From Occallatibacter sp. (GTDB taxonomy: Bacteria > Acidobacteriota > Terriglobia > Terriglobales > Acidobacteriaceae), in contig JARLGF010000130.1 in NCBI GenBank assembly GCA_031296165.1, positions 1-34,202 of the forward strand: DNA of 34,202 bases. Direction: 5' to 3'. This document shows positions 7,311 through 15,321 of the stretch, one piece after another. The notes beneath the pieces were generated by a model that saw only the letters and a program-made list of their open reading frames with translations, had not been told where the DNA came from and did not search any database. The position numbers were made by a program, and so were the translations under genes. Numbering within the stretch: position 1 is the first letter of the stretch; every line of letters begins with the position of its first letter.

Positions 7311-7844
7311 ATGGCAACGCAGCCCGCTTTCGACCATCCCGTCTCCGTCGAGGAATATCTTGCGACGGTCTTCGAGCATGACTGCGAGTATGTGAACGGA
7401 GTCATCGAGGAGCGCGACTTGGGCGAGTTCGAGCATGCCTTCCTGCAGGGAATTTTGGCGACATTCTTCAATAACCACCGTTCAGAGTGGGGAGTTATTT
7501 GTCTTCCTGAGCAGCGGGTACAGACGCAGCGCGACCATTTTCGCGTGCCAGACATTACAATTCTTCGCCCTGGCGCACCACGTGAGCACATCCTGACGCA
7601 TCCACCTCTGCTGGTGATTGAGATTCAGTCGCCGGAAGACACATTGCGCCGTACTGCTGCCAAGGCCACTGAGTATAACGCCTTTGGAATTGAGCATGTT
7701 TGGATCATCGACCCCACGGCGCGCGTGGGCTATCGCGGCACGGCATTCGGCCTGGAACTCGCCCGCTCCGGTGAACTTACGATTCCCGAAACTCCCATCC
7801 GCCTTGTGCTTGCGGACCTGTTTGCGGAATTGGACCAAGTGTAA
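7311..7844 (+). CDS. Uma2-family (DUF820) PD-(D/E)XK nuclease-like protein
   Basis: 177 residues. The fold signature is visible: VSVEEYLAT at the start, FRVPDITIL with D81, LVIEIQSPED with E104 and Q106, then K118 before EYNAFGIEHVWIIDP. These are the conserved positions of the Uma2 family, which belongs to the PD-(D/E)XK nuclease superfamily; the biological role of these proteins is mostly unknown. I chose ATG 7311, with GGAGGA ten bases upstream. The frame stays open to 7197, but the extra residues come from repeat DNA. It stands alone among repeats. Uma2 genes are often multi-copy in cyanobacteria and acidobacteria. Confidence 0.88.
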   Translation: MATQPAFDHPVSVEEYLATVFEHDCEYVNGVIEERDLGEFEHAFLQGILATFFNNHRSEWGVICLPEQRVQTQRDHFRVPDITILRPGAPREHILTHPPLLVIEIQSPEDTLRRTAAKATEYNAFGIEHVWIIDPTARVGYRGTAFGLELARSGELTIPETPIRLVLADLFAELDQV

Positions 7845-7895
7845 AGCCAAAATATACCTGGATTTCACCGGACCCGAAGCGGCCGGGTGCCCTGT

Positions 7896-7922
7896 CCATT
7901 TCACAGTTTCATCGTGAAATGG
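7896..7922. repeat. Palindromic intergenic repeat
   Basis: CCATTTCAC (7896-7904) and GTGAAATGG (7914-7922) form a 9-bp perfect stem with a 9-base loop. Flanking GGGTGCCCTGT and GTGGGATACC resemble a repeat often found between acidobacterial genes (from memory). It starts 52 bases after the Uma2 stop and has no T tract, so it is not a classic terminator. Confidence 0.55.
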
Positions 7923-8056
7923 GTGGGATACCACGAACCCCACCCCGCGAGTCTTTATGTTTCCTGTTCCCTGTCTTGCAGATAATTACCCTCTCCGGGC
8001 GCACAATCGTTTCAGAGTGATTTTTTTGAGGCCCAGGGATCGATTTCCGGAAGGAG

Positions 8057-8076
8057 CAGGGGCCTTCAGACCCCTG
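8057..8076. repeat. Short hairpin related to the one at 7149-7168
   Basis: CAGGGG (8057-8062) pairs with CCCCTG (8071-8076). The sequence GGAGCAGGGG..TTCA..CCCCTG is shared with the inner hairpin of the 7120-7236 element, so the two are probably members of one repeat family. Confidence 0.45.
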
Positions 8077-8197
8077 GATCTCAGCCGCCTTTTCCGGACC
8101 TGAAGGACATGCCCCTGAAGGCCTTCTCAACCCGGAGCAAACGGTAAAAATCCCATATTGAGGTATGATAACCTCCAGAAACGCCCCAAAAGCGTCC

Positions 8198-8287
8198 ATA
8201 ACTCCTTTGTTATCTAATTTTTGATAGATAACTCCTTTAGAATCTAATTTTTGCAGCGGTACCCCCTTCGTATCTCGTTGAAACTGG
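8198..8287. repeat. 30-bp tandem repeat, two good units and one degenerate
   Basis: Units begin at 8198 and 8228, exactly 30 bp apart. Both start with ATAACTCCTTT and carry ATCTAATTTTTG at the same place. A third, weaker unit from 8258 keeps CCCCTTCGTATCTCGTTG. It is too short and too degenerate to be a CRISPR array. Confidence 0.6.
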
Positions 8288-8306
8288 AGAACATGACTAA
8301 AAACAT

Positions 8307-8357
8307 AGGGGGGGAGGGGGTAGGGGTAATCAAATAATCAACAGCCCCCCCCACCCC
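8307..8357. repeat. G-run and C-run pair
   Basis: G8-A-G5-TA-G4 (8307-8326) is followed 18 bases later by C8-A-C4 (8345-8357). The runs could pair imperfectly, and the G side has quadruplex potential. Such simple-sequence blocks are also prone to sequencing error. Confidence 0.5.
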
Positions 8358-8487
8358 TGGGCAGCCTGAAGTACCCGTTCGAGCCGTTTCGGAATTGATA
8401 GAAAGCGAAGCCCGAAAGCTCTGCCGGCGCTCCCCATCGGGAAGAATCGGCAACAGCCGCCGGCGAAGTTGATTGCCAGGCCAGTGC

Positions 8488-8525
8488 CGCTGGTGGAGAG
8501 GCGGACGACGGAACTCCAGCAAGTA
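8488..8525. repeat. Dispersed repeat copy B
   Basis: CCGCTGGTGGAG and GACGACGGAACTC match the copy at 7247-7284 in order and spacing. It is followed directly by the 3' end of the minus-strand gene at 8538. Confidence 0.5.
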
Positions 8526-8537
8526 ACCCGGACCGCG

Positions 8538-8834
8538 CTATTTCCTGTCCAGCCGCAGATCGATCGCTGGATTGGGGATGGTATTGGAGGAGTGCATCAT
8601 GCCGCATGGCGGATGGAGCAGAAAACGGAGCGTGCCATTTTGATCCTCGAATGCCAGCCCATATTCGGATGCTCCTTTGTACTCACCCCACGACTTGGGG
8701 ACTTCGGCTATGCAGGTGGCTCCGGAGCTGAGTTCGTCCTCGGCATGAACCGGCCGAACCGGAACATACCTCTGAATCGCAATGCCGCAAAGCATCCCGG
8801 CTATCAGCATCAGCACGCTCTGAAATCTCTTCAT
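8538..8834 (-). CDS. Small exported protein of unknown function
   Basis: 98 residues. The N-terminus MKRFQSVLMLIAGMLCGIAI is a signal peptide or membrane anchor, followed by RYVPVRPVHAEDE, with a plausible cleavage after VHA. The mature part of about 65 residues contains EVPKSWGEYKGASEYGLAFE and LRFLLHPPCG, with two cysteines that could pair. I chose ATG 8834, which has AGGAGA four bases upstream; a longer frame to 8882 adds 16 residues before the signal peptide. No known domain was recognised. The conserved-looking W-G-x-Y-K-G-A segment suggests a real periplasmic protein. It is downstream of lpdA on the same strand, with 147 bases between. Confidence 0.68.
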   Translation of the reverse strand: MKRFQSVLMLIAGMLCGIAIQRYVPVRPVHAEDELSSGATCIAEVPKSWGEYKGASEYGLAFEDQNGTLRFLLHPPCGMMHSSNTIPNPAIDLRLDRK

Positions 8835-8981
8835 CTGTTCTCCTGGCAACAACTTACCGCACAGCTCAATCGACGCAGACAAGGCGCCATCTGCTCAAGG
8901 ATTCAGGCAAGGTCACAACAATGGTAACCATTCAGTTCAACTGGATTCAGGGATGGAGCGCTTGTTCAAGCGCTCCGCCGT

Positions 8982-10400
8982 TTATGCGTTGATCGCCATT
9001 CCCTCGACGGCTCCGTAGGCATCGAGCAGCGATTCGGCCAGCGTCGGATGGGCGTGGATGGCGAACATCATCTCCTCGACCGTTCCTTCCAGTTCCAGCA
9101 CGGCGACCGCTTCCGCAATCAGCTCCGTAGCCTCCGGACCCAGGATGTGCACGCCCAGAATCTCGCCGTACTGCGCGTCCGCGACGATCTTCACAAAGCC
9201 GTCGTGGCTGCCCACAATGGTGGCCTTCGAGTTGCCCGCAAACGGGAACTTGCCCACCTTCACCGTATAGCCCTTTTCCTTGGCCTGTGCCTCGGTCAGT
9301 CCCACCGAGCCTATCTGCGGCTCGGTGTAGGTGCAGCCGGGAATGCGGTCGCGGCGGATGGGGCGGAATGTGCGGCCGGCAATCTTGGCCACGGCCACCA
9401 TTCCGGCCATCGCGCCCACGTGCGCCAGTTGCGGCAATCCGGCCACAATGTCGCCGATGGCAAAGACGCCCGGCTCCGCCGTTTCCTGCGCTTCGTTCAC
9501 CTTGATCAGGCCGCGCTCCAGCTCGGCTTTGGTCTTCTCAATGCCGATGTTCTCCGTCCGGCCCGCGCGTCCGACCGCCACAAGAACCTTCTCGGCTTCC
9601 TTCACCTGGGTCTTGCCGTTGGCGTCGGTAAAGGTCACCTTCACGCCGCTCTCGGTCTTCTCTACCTTCTCAACCCGTGCCCCGGTATTCACGTCGATTC
9701 CGCGCTTCTTGTAGAGCCGCGTCAGCTCCTTTGAAATCTCCTCGTCCTCCACCGGAACCACGCGCGGCAGGAACTCGACAATCGTGACTTCCGTCCCGAA
9801 GCTGCGGAAGATGGAGGCAAACTCCATGCCCACCGCGCCCGCTCCAATCACAATCAGCGACTTCGGCGCCTGCTCCATGGACAGAATCTCGATGTTGGTC
9901 AGGATGCTGTTGTCCGCCGTCAGCCCCGGCAGCATTTTGGCCTCGGACCCCGTGCCCAGGATCACGTTCTTCGCCTGCACCTGCGACACTGCTTCACCGC
10001 TGGTGACTTCAACCGTATGCACTCCGTTCGCTGCAGGCCCGGTCAGCCGCCCATAGCCCGCAATCACGGCGATCTTGTGCTTCTTCATCAGGAATTCCAG
10101 GCCCTTCACGTGCTTGGCGATGATGCCGTCCTTGCGCTTGAGCACCGCGGCCCAGTCCAGCGTCGGCGTACCCATGCCCCCAATCCCAAATTCTGCCGCA
10201 TGTTTCAGGTGGTCCCAGATTTCGGCGTTGAATAGGAGAGCCTTGGTGGGAATGCAGCCCACGTGCAGGCAGGTGCCGCCCAGTTTGTCAGTCTTCTCGA
10301 TCAGGGCGACTTTCAGCCCGTACTCCGCGCCGCGAATGGCCGCCGTATACCCTGCCGGCCCTCCGCCGATGATCGCCACGTCGTAAATTGTCTCTGCCAA
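8982..10400 (-). CDS. lpdA: Dihydrolipoyl dehydrogenase (E3)
   Basis: 472 residues; re-oxidises dihydrolipoamide of 2-oxoacid dehydrogenase complexes or the glycine cleavage system with FAD and NAD+. The FAD motif IIGGGPAGYTAA is at 10-21. The redox disulfide is GGTCLHVGCIPTK with C44 and C49. A second dinucleotide motif, VIGAGAVGMEFASIF, follows. FAIGDI precedes the dimer domain, which ends with HAHPTLAES and its catalytic His451-Glu456 pair. The start is TTG at 10400, with GGAG seven bases upstream; no in-frame ATG fits. It follows miaA by 85 bases, so the two may be co-transcribed. No E1 or E2 gene is in the window. Confidence 0.95.
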   Translation of the reverse strand: MAETIYDVAIIGGGPAGYTAAIRGAEYGLKVALIEKTDKLGGTCLHVGCIPTKALLFNAEIWDHLKHAAEFGIGGMGTPTLDWAAVLKRKDGIIAKHVKGLEFLMKKHKIAVIAGYGRLTGPAANGVHTVEVTSGEAVSQVQAKNVILGTGSEAKMLPGLTADNSILTNIEILSMEQAPKSLIVIGAGAVGMEFASIFRSFGTEVTIVEFLPRVVPVEDEEISKELTRLYKKRGIDVNTGARVEKVEKTESGVKVTFTDANGKTQVKEAEKVLVAVGRAGRTENIGIEKTKAELERGLIKVNEAQETAEPGVFAIGDIVAGLPQLAHVGAMAGMVAVAKIAGRTFRPIRRDRIPGCTYTEPQIGSVGLTEAQAKEKGYTVKVGKFPFAGNSKATIVGSHDGFVKIVADAQYGEILGVHILGPEATELIAEAVAVLELEGTVEEMMFAIHAHPTLAESLLDAYGAVEGMAINA

Positions 10401-10485
10401 GGGAAACTCCGTTCCGGGACGCTCGCTTCTGGCTGCGCCGCCCTACCAATGCTTAGTTTATATGGACGCCATGTTTCACCCGAAT

Positions 10486-11520
10486 TCAGAGAAGTCTGGC
10501 CTGCACCAGATAGATGGCTGCGCGCACTGTCTCCGGCCCATCGCCGAAGTCTTCGATCCAGTGCACCTCCGGCTCGCGCCGGAACCATGTCAGTTGCCGC
10601 TTGGCGTAGTTGCGGTGCCCCTGTTGAGCGGCTTGAATCGCCTCGTCAATATCCAAAGACTCCCGCAGCACGCGAAGTGCCTGGCGGTAGCCGAGCGAGT
10701 CCAGCGCCTTGACCGGACCGTACTGCTCCAGCAGTCCGCGCGTCTCCTCGACCAGGCCCGCGGCAAACATGGCGGCTGCCCGCCGGTTTAGCCGGTCATA
10801 CAACGCTTGCCGCGGCGGATTCAGCCCAATGCGCAGCAGCCGGAAGCCTGTGAGCGGGTCGCGGGCCAGGGCCTGATTCTCCAGAACCTGCGACAGAGGT
10901 TTCCGCGCCGCCAGGCAGACCTCGATGGCCCGAATCAGCTTGGGTGCATCGTTGGCGTGGATACGCGCGGCTGAGGCTGGGTCCAGTCTGCACAGAACAC
11001 GGTGCAGCCAGCCCTCCCCAAGCCTCTTGCGGCTCCGCTCCAGCCGCGCCCGCAATTCCGCTTGCCGCTCCGGCCCGGCAAACAGCCCTTCGGTCAGCGC
11101 CCGCAGATAAAGCCCCGTACCCCCGGTCACAATCGGTAGCCGTCCTCGGGCTGCAATCTCCCACAGCGCCGTCCGCGCCTGACGGCTATATTCGCCCGCG
11201 GTAAACGGCTGGTCCGGGTCGGCCACGTCGATGAGGTGATGCGGCAGACGCGTCCGTTCTTCTGCTGTTGGTTTGGCGGTGCCCAGGTCCATGCCGCGGT
11301 AAACGGCCACCGAGTCGCAACTGACAATCTCGCCGCCGAACCGCTCGCCCAGTGCCAGAGAAAGCGCCGTCTTGCCGCTCCCCGTAGGGCCGAGGAGCAG
11401 AACGGCCAGCGGAGCCGGGCTCTCATCCAAAGAGCTGCCCGGCGCAGTTCCGGCAGTCAGAGCATCTGCCGCGGCACAGCCGCCGTTCGCCGTTCGCGCA
11501 ACGCTCACGGCCGCCACCAT
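10486..11520 (-). CDS. miaA: tRNA dimethylallyltransferase
   Basis: 344 residues; adds dimethylallyl from DMAPP to A37 of tRNAs that read UNN codons. The P-loop LLGPTGSGKT is at about 42-51. Next come SCDSVAVYRGMDLGTAKP, the HHLIDVADPDQPFTAGEY block and VTGGTGLYLRAL, all family hallmarks. The end, RNYAKRQLTWFRREPEVHWI, is the usual MiaA tail. About 38 residues precede the first strand, longer than usual, so the true start is uncertain. ATG 11520 is listed; GTG 11538 is an alternative, and neither has a clear ribosome site. The gene overlaps the small upstream gene by 16 bases, which suggests translational coupling. Confidence 0.93.
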   Translation of the reverse strand: MVAAVSVARTANGGCAAADALTAGTAPGSSLDESPAPLAVLLLGPTGSGKTALSLALGERFGGEIVSCDSVAVYRGMDLGTAKPTAEERTRLPHHLIDVADPDQPFTAGEYSRQARTALWEIAARGRLPIVTGGTGLYLRALTEGLFAGPERQAELRARLERSRKRLGEGWLHRVLCRLDPASAARIHANDAPKLIRAIEVCLAARKPLSQVLENQALARDPLTGFRLLRIGLNPPRQALYDRLNRRAAAMFAAGLVEETRGLLEQYGPVKALDSLGYRQALRVLRESLDIDEAIQAAQQGHRNYAKRQLTWFRREPEVHWIEDFGDGPETVRAAIYLVQARLL

Positions 11521-11693
11521 CCGGACGGAAAGATCCACTTCGGGTCAATGTGGAAGAGCCACCAGACCAGAATCGCCGCCGCCACCAACAAAACACCAAA
11601 GACCTGGTTGCGCCGGTAGACCCGCATCAGTTCGTCGCGGCGTGCCTTCTCGGCAACCTGTTGGAAGTAGGGCTTGATGCGAGTCTGCACCAT
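11505..11693 (-). CDS. Small single-pass membrane protein
   Basis: 62 residues from ATG 11693. A basic amphipathic N-terminus (MVQTRIKPYFQQVAEKARRDELMRVYRRN) is followed by one hydrophobic helix (VFGVLLVAAAILVWWLF) and a short tail ending GWWRP. It overlaps the start of miaA on the same strand, so it is probably the first gene of the miaA transcript. An ATG at 11744 would add 17 residues but has no ribosome site; a G-rich stretch (GGGGGAAA) precedes 11693. The function is unknown. The size and topology suggest a membrane-tethered accessory protein. Confidence 0.6.
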   Translation of the reverse strand: MVQTRIKPYFQQVAEKARRDELMRVYRRNQVFGVLLVAAAILVWWLFHIDPKWIFPSGWWRP

Positions 11694-11865
11694 CGCGCGT
11701 TTCCCCCGTAGCACCTGTGTCCGGCTTCCCGGATCACCACGCATCAGTATAGGGGACAGGACATTTGACTCATGGCCCTCCTGCCCCCGGTTTGACTTCC
11801 CAACCCCAGTTTGCTCAGATTACCTTTCGGGAATATGGCAGGAAAAGGAAGAGCAGGGAACAATA

Positions 11866-13143
11866 ATGAAAGTCTTGATTCTGGGTTCGGGAGGCCGGGA
11901 GCATGCGCTGGCCTGGGCGGTAAAGCGGAGTAAGCGAGTCACGGAAGTGGTGTGCGCACCGGGCAATGGCGGCATTGCCCAGGTGGCCCGCTGTGTTCCT
12001 GTGGACCTGAAGGATCTGGACGCGATGGTCCGTCTGGCGGTGGACGAGCAGCCCGGCCTGATCGTCGTGGGCCCCGAGCTGCCGCTTTCTCTGGGCATTG
12101 TGGATGCCTTGCAGGAGCACGGCCTGCGCGTCTTTGGTCCGACCCGCGCCGCGGCCATGCTGGAGAGCAGTAAGAGTTTTGCCAAGCGCTTTTTGCAGCG
12201 GCACAACATTCCCACGGGCAAATACGCCGTCTGCAACACCGCGGCCGAGTTTGAAGAAGCCATTGAAATGTTTCACGCCCCCCTGGTGGTCAAGGCCGAC
12301 GGTCTGGCCGCCGGCAAAGGCGTGATCATCTGCCACTCGCGCCAAACGGCTATCGAGGCAGCGCAGGGCCTGTTCACCGGCGCGATGCTGGGTGCTGCTG
12401 AGCAGCAGGTGGTAATCGAGGAGTTTCTCGAAGGCGATGAGATCAGCTTCCTCTGCCTGACGGACGGCAAACATGTGGCGCCGCTGGCTCCCGCCCAGGA
12501 CCACAAATGCATCGGCGAAGGCGACACCGGCCCCAACACCGGCGGCATGGGCGTTTATTCCACCGATGCGATGCTGGATGAGGGTATGAAAGAGTGGATT
12601 CTGCGCCACATCGCCGAGCCCACGGTGCGCGGCATGGCCCAGGAAGACACCCCCTTCACCGGCGTGCTCTACTGCGGCCTGATGATGACCGCGCGCGGCC
12701 CCCAGGTGCTGGAGTTCAACGCCCGCTTCGGCGATCCGGAGACGCAGGCCATTCTGCTGCGCCTTGAAAGCGACCTGGTGGAGGCGCTGGAAGCCTGCAT
12801 TGACGGACGGCTGGGTGAAATTGAAATGCGTTGGTCCCCCGGCGCCTCAGCCTGCGTGGTGGCCAGTTCGGCCGGCTATCCGGGCAGCTACAAGACCGGA
12901 TTCCCGATCTCCGGGCTGAGCGCTGCCGCCCAGATTCCGGGGGTACAGGTCTTCCATTCCGGTTCATCGCGCGTGGGCGGCCAGCTTCTCACGGCTGGAG
13001 GCCGCGTTCTAGGCGTCACCGCTGCCGCGCCTTCGCTGGAACAGGCCCTGGCGCTCGCCTACAAAGCTATGGCGGAGATTGAATTTGAAGGAATCTACTA
13101 TCGCCGCGACATCGGCCATCGCGCACTGAGGAAGAAGCCATGA
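11866..13143 (+). CDS. purD: Phosphoribosylamine-glycine ligase (GAR synthetase)
   Basis: 425 residues; second step of purine synthesis, joining glycine to 5-phosphoribosylamine with ATP. The N-domain starts MKVLILGSGGREHALAW. ATP-grasp features follow: PLVVKADGLAAGKGVIIC, VVIEEFLEGDEISFL, then DHKCIGEGDTGPNTGGMG and the Mg-binding LEFNARFGDPETQ. The C-terminal domain is complete. I chose ATG 11866 because the canonical start MKVLILGSGG begins there, with AGGGA nine bases upstream; an open frame reaches 11674 through the divergent promoter region. Its stop overlaps the next start as ATGA, so purD and the DinB-like gene are coupled. Confidence 0.97.
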   Translation: MKVLILGSGGREHALAWAVKRSKRVTEVVCAPGNGGIAQVARCVPVDLKDLDAMVRLAVDEQPGLIVVGPELPLSLGIVDALQEHGLRVFGPTRAAAMLESSKSFAKRFLQRHNIPTGKYAVCNTAAEFEEAIEMFHAPLVVKADGLAAGKGVIICHSRQTAIEAAQGLFTGAMLGAAEQQVVIEEFLEGDEISFLCLTDGKHVAPLAPAQDHKCIGEGDTGPNTGGMGVYSTDAMLDEGMKEWILRHIAEPTVRGMAQEDTPFTGVLYCGLMMTARGPQVLEFNARFGDPETQAILLRLESDLVEALEACIDGRLGEIEMRWSPGASACVVASSAGYPGSYKTGFPISGLSAAAQIPGVQVFHSGSSRVGGQLLTAGGRVLGVTAAAPSLEQALALAYKAMAEIEFEGIYYRRDIGHRALRKKP

Positions 13144-13634
13144 CACCTGCCATCACTCTGCAAGAGTTGCTTGTCTGGAGCAAGGAGTCCTCCGATTTCT
13201 GGCATGAGCACCTGCTAGCGAATCCTTCGCTGCTGGAGCTGCCCTGCAGCATCGGCGGAACCAGTAACGTGCAAGGGTTTGTGCGCCACATCTGGGCGGT
13301 GGATCTGCGCTGGAGCCAGCGCATTGCCGGGCTGCCGGAGTTACCCCGGGAAGATGTGCCCGCCGGTCCACTGGACGCACTCTATGGCCTTCATCAACAG
13401 GCAGTCCAAATCTTCAGTGCGCTCCTGAATGACCCCGCCCAGGACTGGGACGCAATCAAGGCGCTGGAGTACGATTGGCTGCCGGCTCATGCGCGAACGG
13501 CTTCACGGCGCAAGCTGATGGCGCACGCGCTGTTTCACAGCCAGCGCCATTGGGCGCAGTTAGCCACCCTGGTGCGAGAGGCCGGTTTCCCCGTGAAATT
13601 CCCAGGAGACTTACTCTTCAGTTCTGCTCTGTAG
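13140..13634 (+). CDS. DinB-like four-helix metal-binding protein
   Basis: 164 residues. Predicted helices carry a His triad in DinB-type spacing: H50 (GFVRHIWAVD), then H133 and H137 (AHALFHSQRHW). The DinB/YfiT superfamily binds a divalent metal in this way, and many members are thiol-dependent transferases such as bacillithiol or mycothiol S-transferases. The exact substrate is not evident. The ATG overlaps the purD stop by four bases, indicating translational coupling. The last 17 bases overlap the 3' end of the convergent zinc-ribbon gene. Confidence 0.8.
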   Translation: MTPAITLQELLVWSKESSDFWHEHLLANPSLLELPCSIGGTSNVQGFVRHIWAVDLRWSQRIAGLPELPREDVPAGPLDALYGLHQQAVQIFSALLNDPAQDWDAIKALEYDWLPAHARTASRRKLMAHALFHSQRHWAQLATLVREAGFPVKFPGDLLFSSAL

Positions 13635-13965
13635 GCGTTTCCGGCTCGGGCCGGGCGTCCTCAGCCGGCTTGGATGGGAAAGCCGGTTGTGGCTTGGGCT
13701 GCTTCTGGAAACAGGAGCGGCACAAAACCGGCCTGCCCTGGGTCGGCTTGAACGGAACCGTGGTTTCCGCACCGCACGCCGAACAGGCTGTCCGGGTTTC
13801 GGGACGAACCCGGGCGCCCCCGCTGCTGCGCTTCGCCTTGCACTGCTTGCAGTGCTTGGGATCGTTCTTGAATTGTTTATCGTAGAAGAAAAGCTGTTCG
13901 CCGGCAGTGAATACGAACTCGGCGCCACAGTCGATGCACTTCAGGATTCTGTCAGTAAATTCCAT
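13618..13965 (-). CDS. Zinc-ribbon protein with CxxC-x17-CxxC domain
   Basis: 115 residues with two four-cysteine modules. The first is C10-x2-C13 with C39-x2-C42 (LKCIDCGAEF, then HCKQC), typical of the probable zinc-ribbon family that reads FVFTAGEQLFFYDK. The second is C61-x2-C64, exactly 17 residues, then C82-x2-C85. A short Pro/Glu-rich tail follows. Both modules should bind zinc. The function is unknown; such proteins may bind nucleic acid. I chose ATG 13965 (MEFTDRIL) because the domain begins there; an ATG at 14007 adds 14 residues without a ribosome site. It converges on and overlaps the DinB-like gene. Confidence 0.78.
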   Translation of the reverse strand: MEFTDRILKCIDCGAEFVFTAGEQLFFYDKQFKNDPKHCKQCKAKRSSGGARVRPETRTACSACGAETTVPFKPTQGRPVLCRSCFQKQPKPQPAFPSKPAEDARPEPETPTEQN

Positions 13966-14173
13966 GGCCGGCTTCCCAAAGAAGGGTAACTTCTTGAAAT
14001 CGGCCATGACTCAGAAAACTTGCCGGTCCCGCTTCCCTATCTTTGTTCGTGAAACCACAACAAGGGCCCGGCCGCTCTAAACTCAGCGGCTATTACGGTG
14101 TCTTTCAGGTACGCCGGAAAGATACGGATAAAGCTACCACAGAATCCTCACACTTAGCGATGAAACCAAATAA

Positions 14174-14269
14174 AAAATCGCGACAGGCCGCCCAGGTCTT
14201 GCTTGGGTTGTCTGGTAACTCCCACTTATTCTATGCAGGAGCTATCGGAGCGGCGCGTGTCGCGATTTT
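14174..14269. terminator. Large stem-loop downstream of rpsU, terminator or structured RNA
   Basis: A perfect 12-bp stem, AAAATCGCGACA (14174-14185) with TGTCGCGATTTT (14258-14269), encloses 72 bases. On the minus strand the distal arm runs straight into TTTTTTATTT, as expected for termination of rpsU, whose stop is at 14280. On the plus strand the other side ends TTTTGTTTTT. The loop is unusually large for a terminator and can form smaller stems of its own. The surrounding 14008-14279 stretch contains no supported gene. Confidence 0.55.
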
Positions 14270-14279
14270 GTTTTTAAAA

Positions 14280-14477
14280 CTAGTCCTGCTCTTTGCGAGC
14301 CTTCTTGCGATTCCGCTTGCGCGCCAAAGCTGCCTTGACGCGTTTCTTCTCACCGGGCTTCAGGTAGTAGGAGTGACGTTTGACTTCCTTGATGATGTCT
14401 TCCTGCTGTACCTTCCGCTTGAACCGGCGAAGAGCATTTTCTAGCGGCTCGCCTTCTTGTACGCGAACCTCTGCCAA
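14280..14477 (-). CDS. rpsU: 30S ribosomal protein S21
   Basis: 65 residues. The sequence has the S21 pattern: a short strand (AEVRVQEGEPLENALRRFKR), the KVQQEDIIKEVKRHSYY helix and an Arg/Lys-rich tail (RKRNRKKARKE) that contacts 16S rRNA near the anti-Shine-Dalgarno region. The start is TTG at 14477, with GGAGGT about eight bases upstream; no ATG is available in frame. It stands alone on the minus strand with a strong stem-loop after the stop. Confidence 0.95.
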   Translation of the reverse strand: MAEVRVQEGEPLENALRRFKRKVQQEDIIKEVKRHSYYLKPGEKKRVKAALARKRNRKKARKEQD

Positions 14478-14692
14478 AAAATCCCACCTCCAAACCTGCC
14501 AACGGGCTTCTCTAGGATACTCGAAACAGGCGAATTATGGTACCGGCGCTCTTTCTGTTCCGGGGATTGTGCACCAATTTGTGTGCTATTTCTGGATAAA
14601 TCCTTTCAAAATCCTCTTCGGACGCGCGTGGAGCATTTTCTTTTACACTCACTGTGAGGGGTTCCCCGCGTCCCTCGGGAGGTTGCAAACCC

Positions 14693-15211
14693 ATGATCCG
14701 CAGCTACCAAGGCCGCGTGCCCCAGGTTCCCGCCAGTTGCTACGTCGATGTTTCCGCCCAGCTCATCGGCGATGTCGCTCTCGGCGAGCACTCCTCGGTG
14801 TGGATGAACGCCGTACTCCGCGGCGATGTCCACTCGATCCGCGTCGGCGCCAACTCGAACGTCCAGGACTGCGCCGTGCTCCACGGCCAGCGCAATCTTT
14901 ATCCGGTGATCGTGGGTGACTGGGTAACCATCGGCCACAATGCAACCGTCCACGGCTGCGTGGTTGAGGACACCGTGGTCATCGGCATGGGCGCCAGGGT
15001 ACTGAATAACTGTCGCATCGGCGAGGGCTCCATCATCGCCGCAGGCTCAGTTGTCCCCGAGCAGACAATCGTTCCGCCGCGCACTCTGTGGGCCGGCGTT
15101 CCCGCAAAACTCCGCCGCGAACTCGGCGACAAGGATCGCGCCCTGATCCTGGAATATGCAAAGAATTACCTGGACTATGTGGATATTTACCTGAAAGAAA
15201 CAGCTAACTAA
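14693..15211 (+). CDS. Gamma-carbonic anhydrase family protein
   Basis: 172 residues forming a left-handed beta helix of hexapeptide repeats (IGDVALGEHSSVW, IRVGANSNVQDC, IIAAGSVVP and others). The zinc ligands of the gamma class are present: H64 (VLHG), H82 and H87 (IGHNATVHG). Close relatives include YrdA/PaaY-type proteins, some of which hydrate CO2 and some of which have unclear activity. A C-terminal helix (ILEYAKNYLDYVDIYL) closes the trimer. I chose ATG 14693 (MIRSYQGRVP), with GGGAGGT upstream. It is divergent from rpsU. Confidence 0.9.
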   Translation: MIRSYQGRVPQVPASCYVDVSAQLIGDVALGEHSSVWMNAVLRGDVHSIRVGANSNVQDCAVLHGQRNLYPVIVGDWVTIGHNATVHGCVVEDTVVIGMGARVLNNCRIGEGSIIAAGSVVPEQTIVPPRTLWAGVPAKLRRELGDKDRALILEYAKNYLDYVDIYLKETAN

Positions 15212-15321
15212 GGTGTAATGGCGGCAGAATCTCCCCATGGCGGACAAGGATCGGAAGCAGGAAGGTCTTAATTACTGCACTAATAACATATGTGATAACT
15301 ATGTGCTTGGATGCTGATAAC

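Noticed and set aside
7909-8199. 96-codon minus-strand frame in the repeat-rich gap
   Set aside because: Composed of hairpin repeats; no ribosome site or domain.
8198-8287. Possible CRISPR-like array
   Set aside because: Only two good 30-bp units that abut with no spacers, and no cas genes nearby.
14043-14444. 133-codon plus-strand frame across the rpsU region
   Set aside because: Antisense to rpsU and passes through the large stem-loop. Its hydrophobic C-half is the complement of the Lys/Arg-rich S21 codons.
15283-15306. Two near-copies of ATAAC-x-TATGTG between the carbonic anhydrase and LOG genes
   Set aside because: Too short (about 12 bases each) and too AT-simple to call a functional site.
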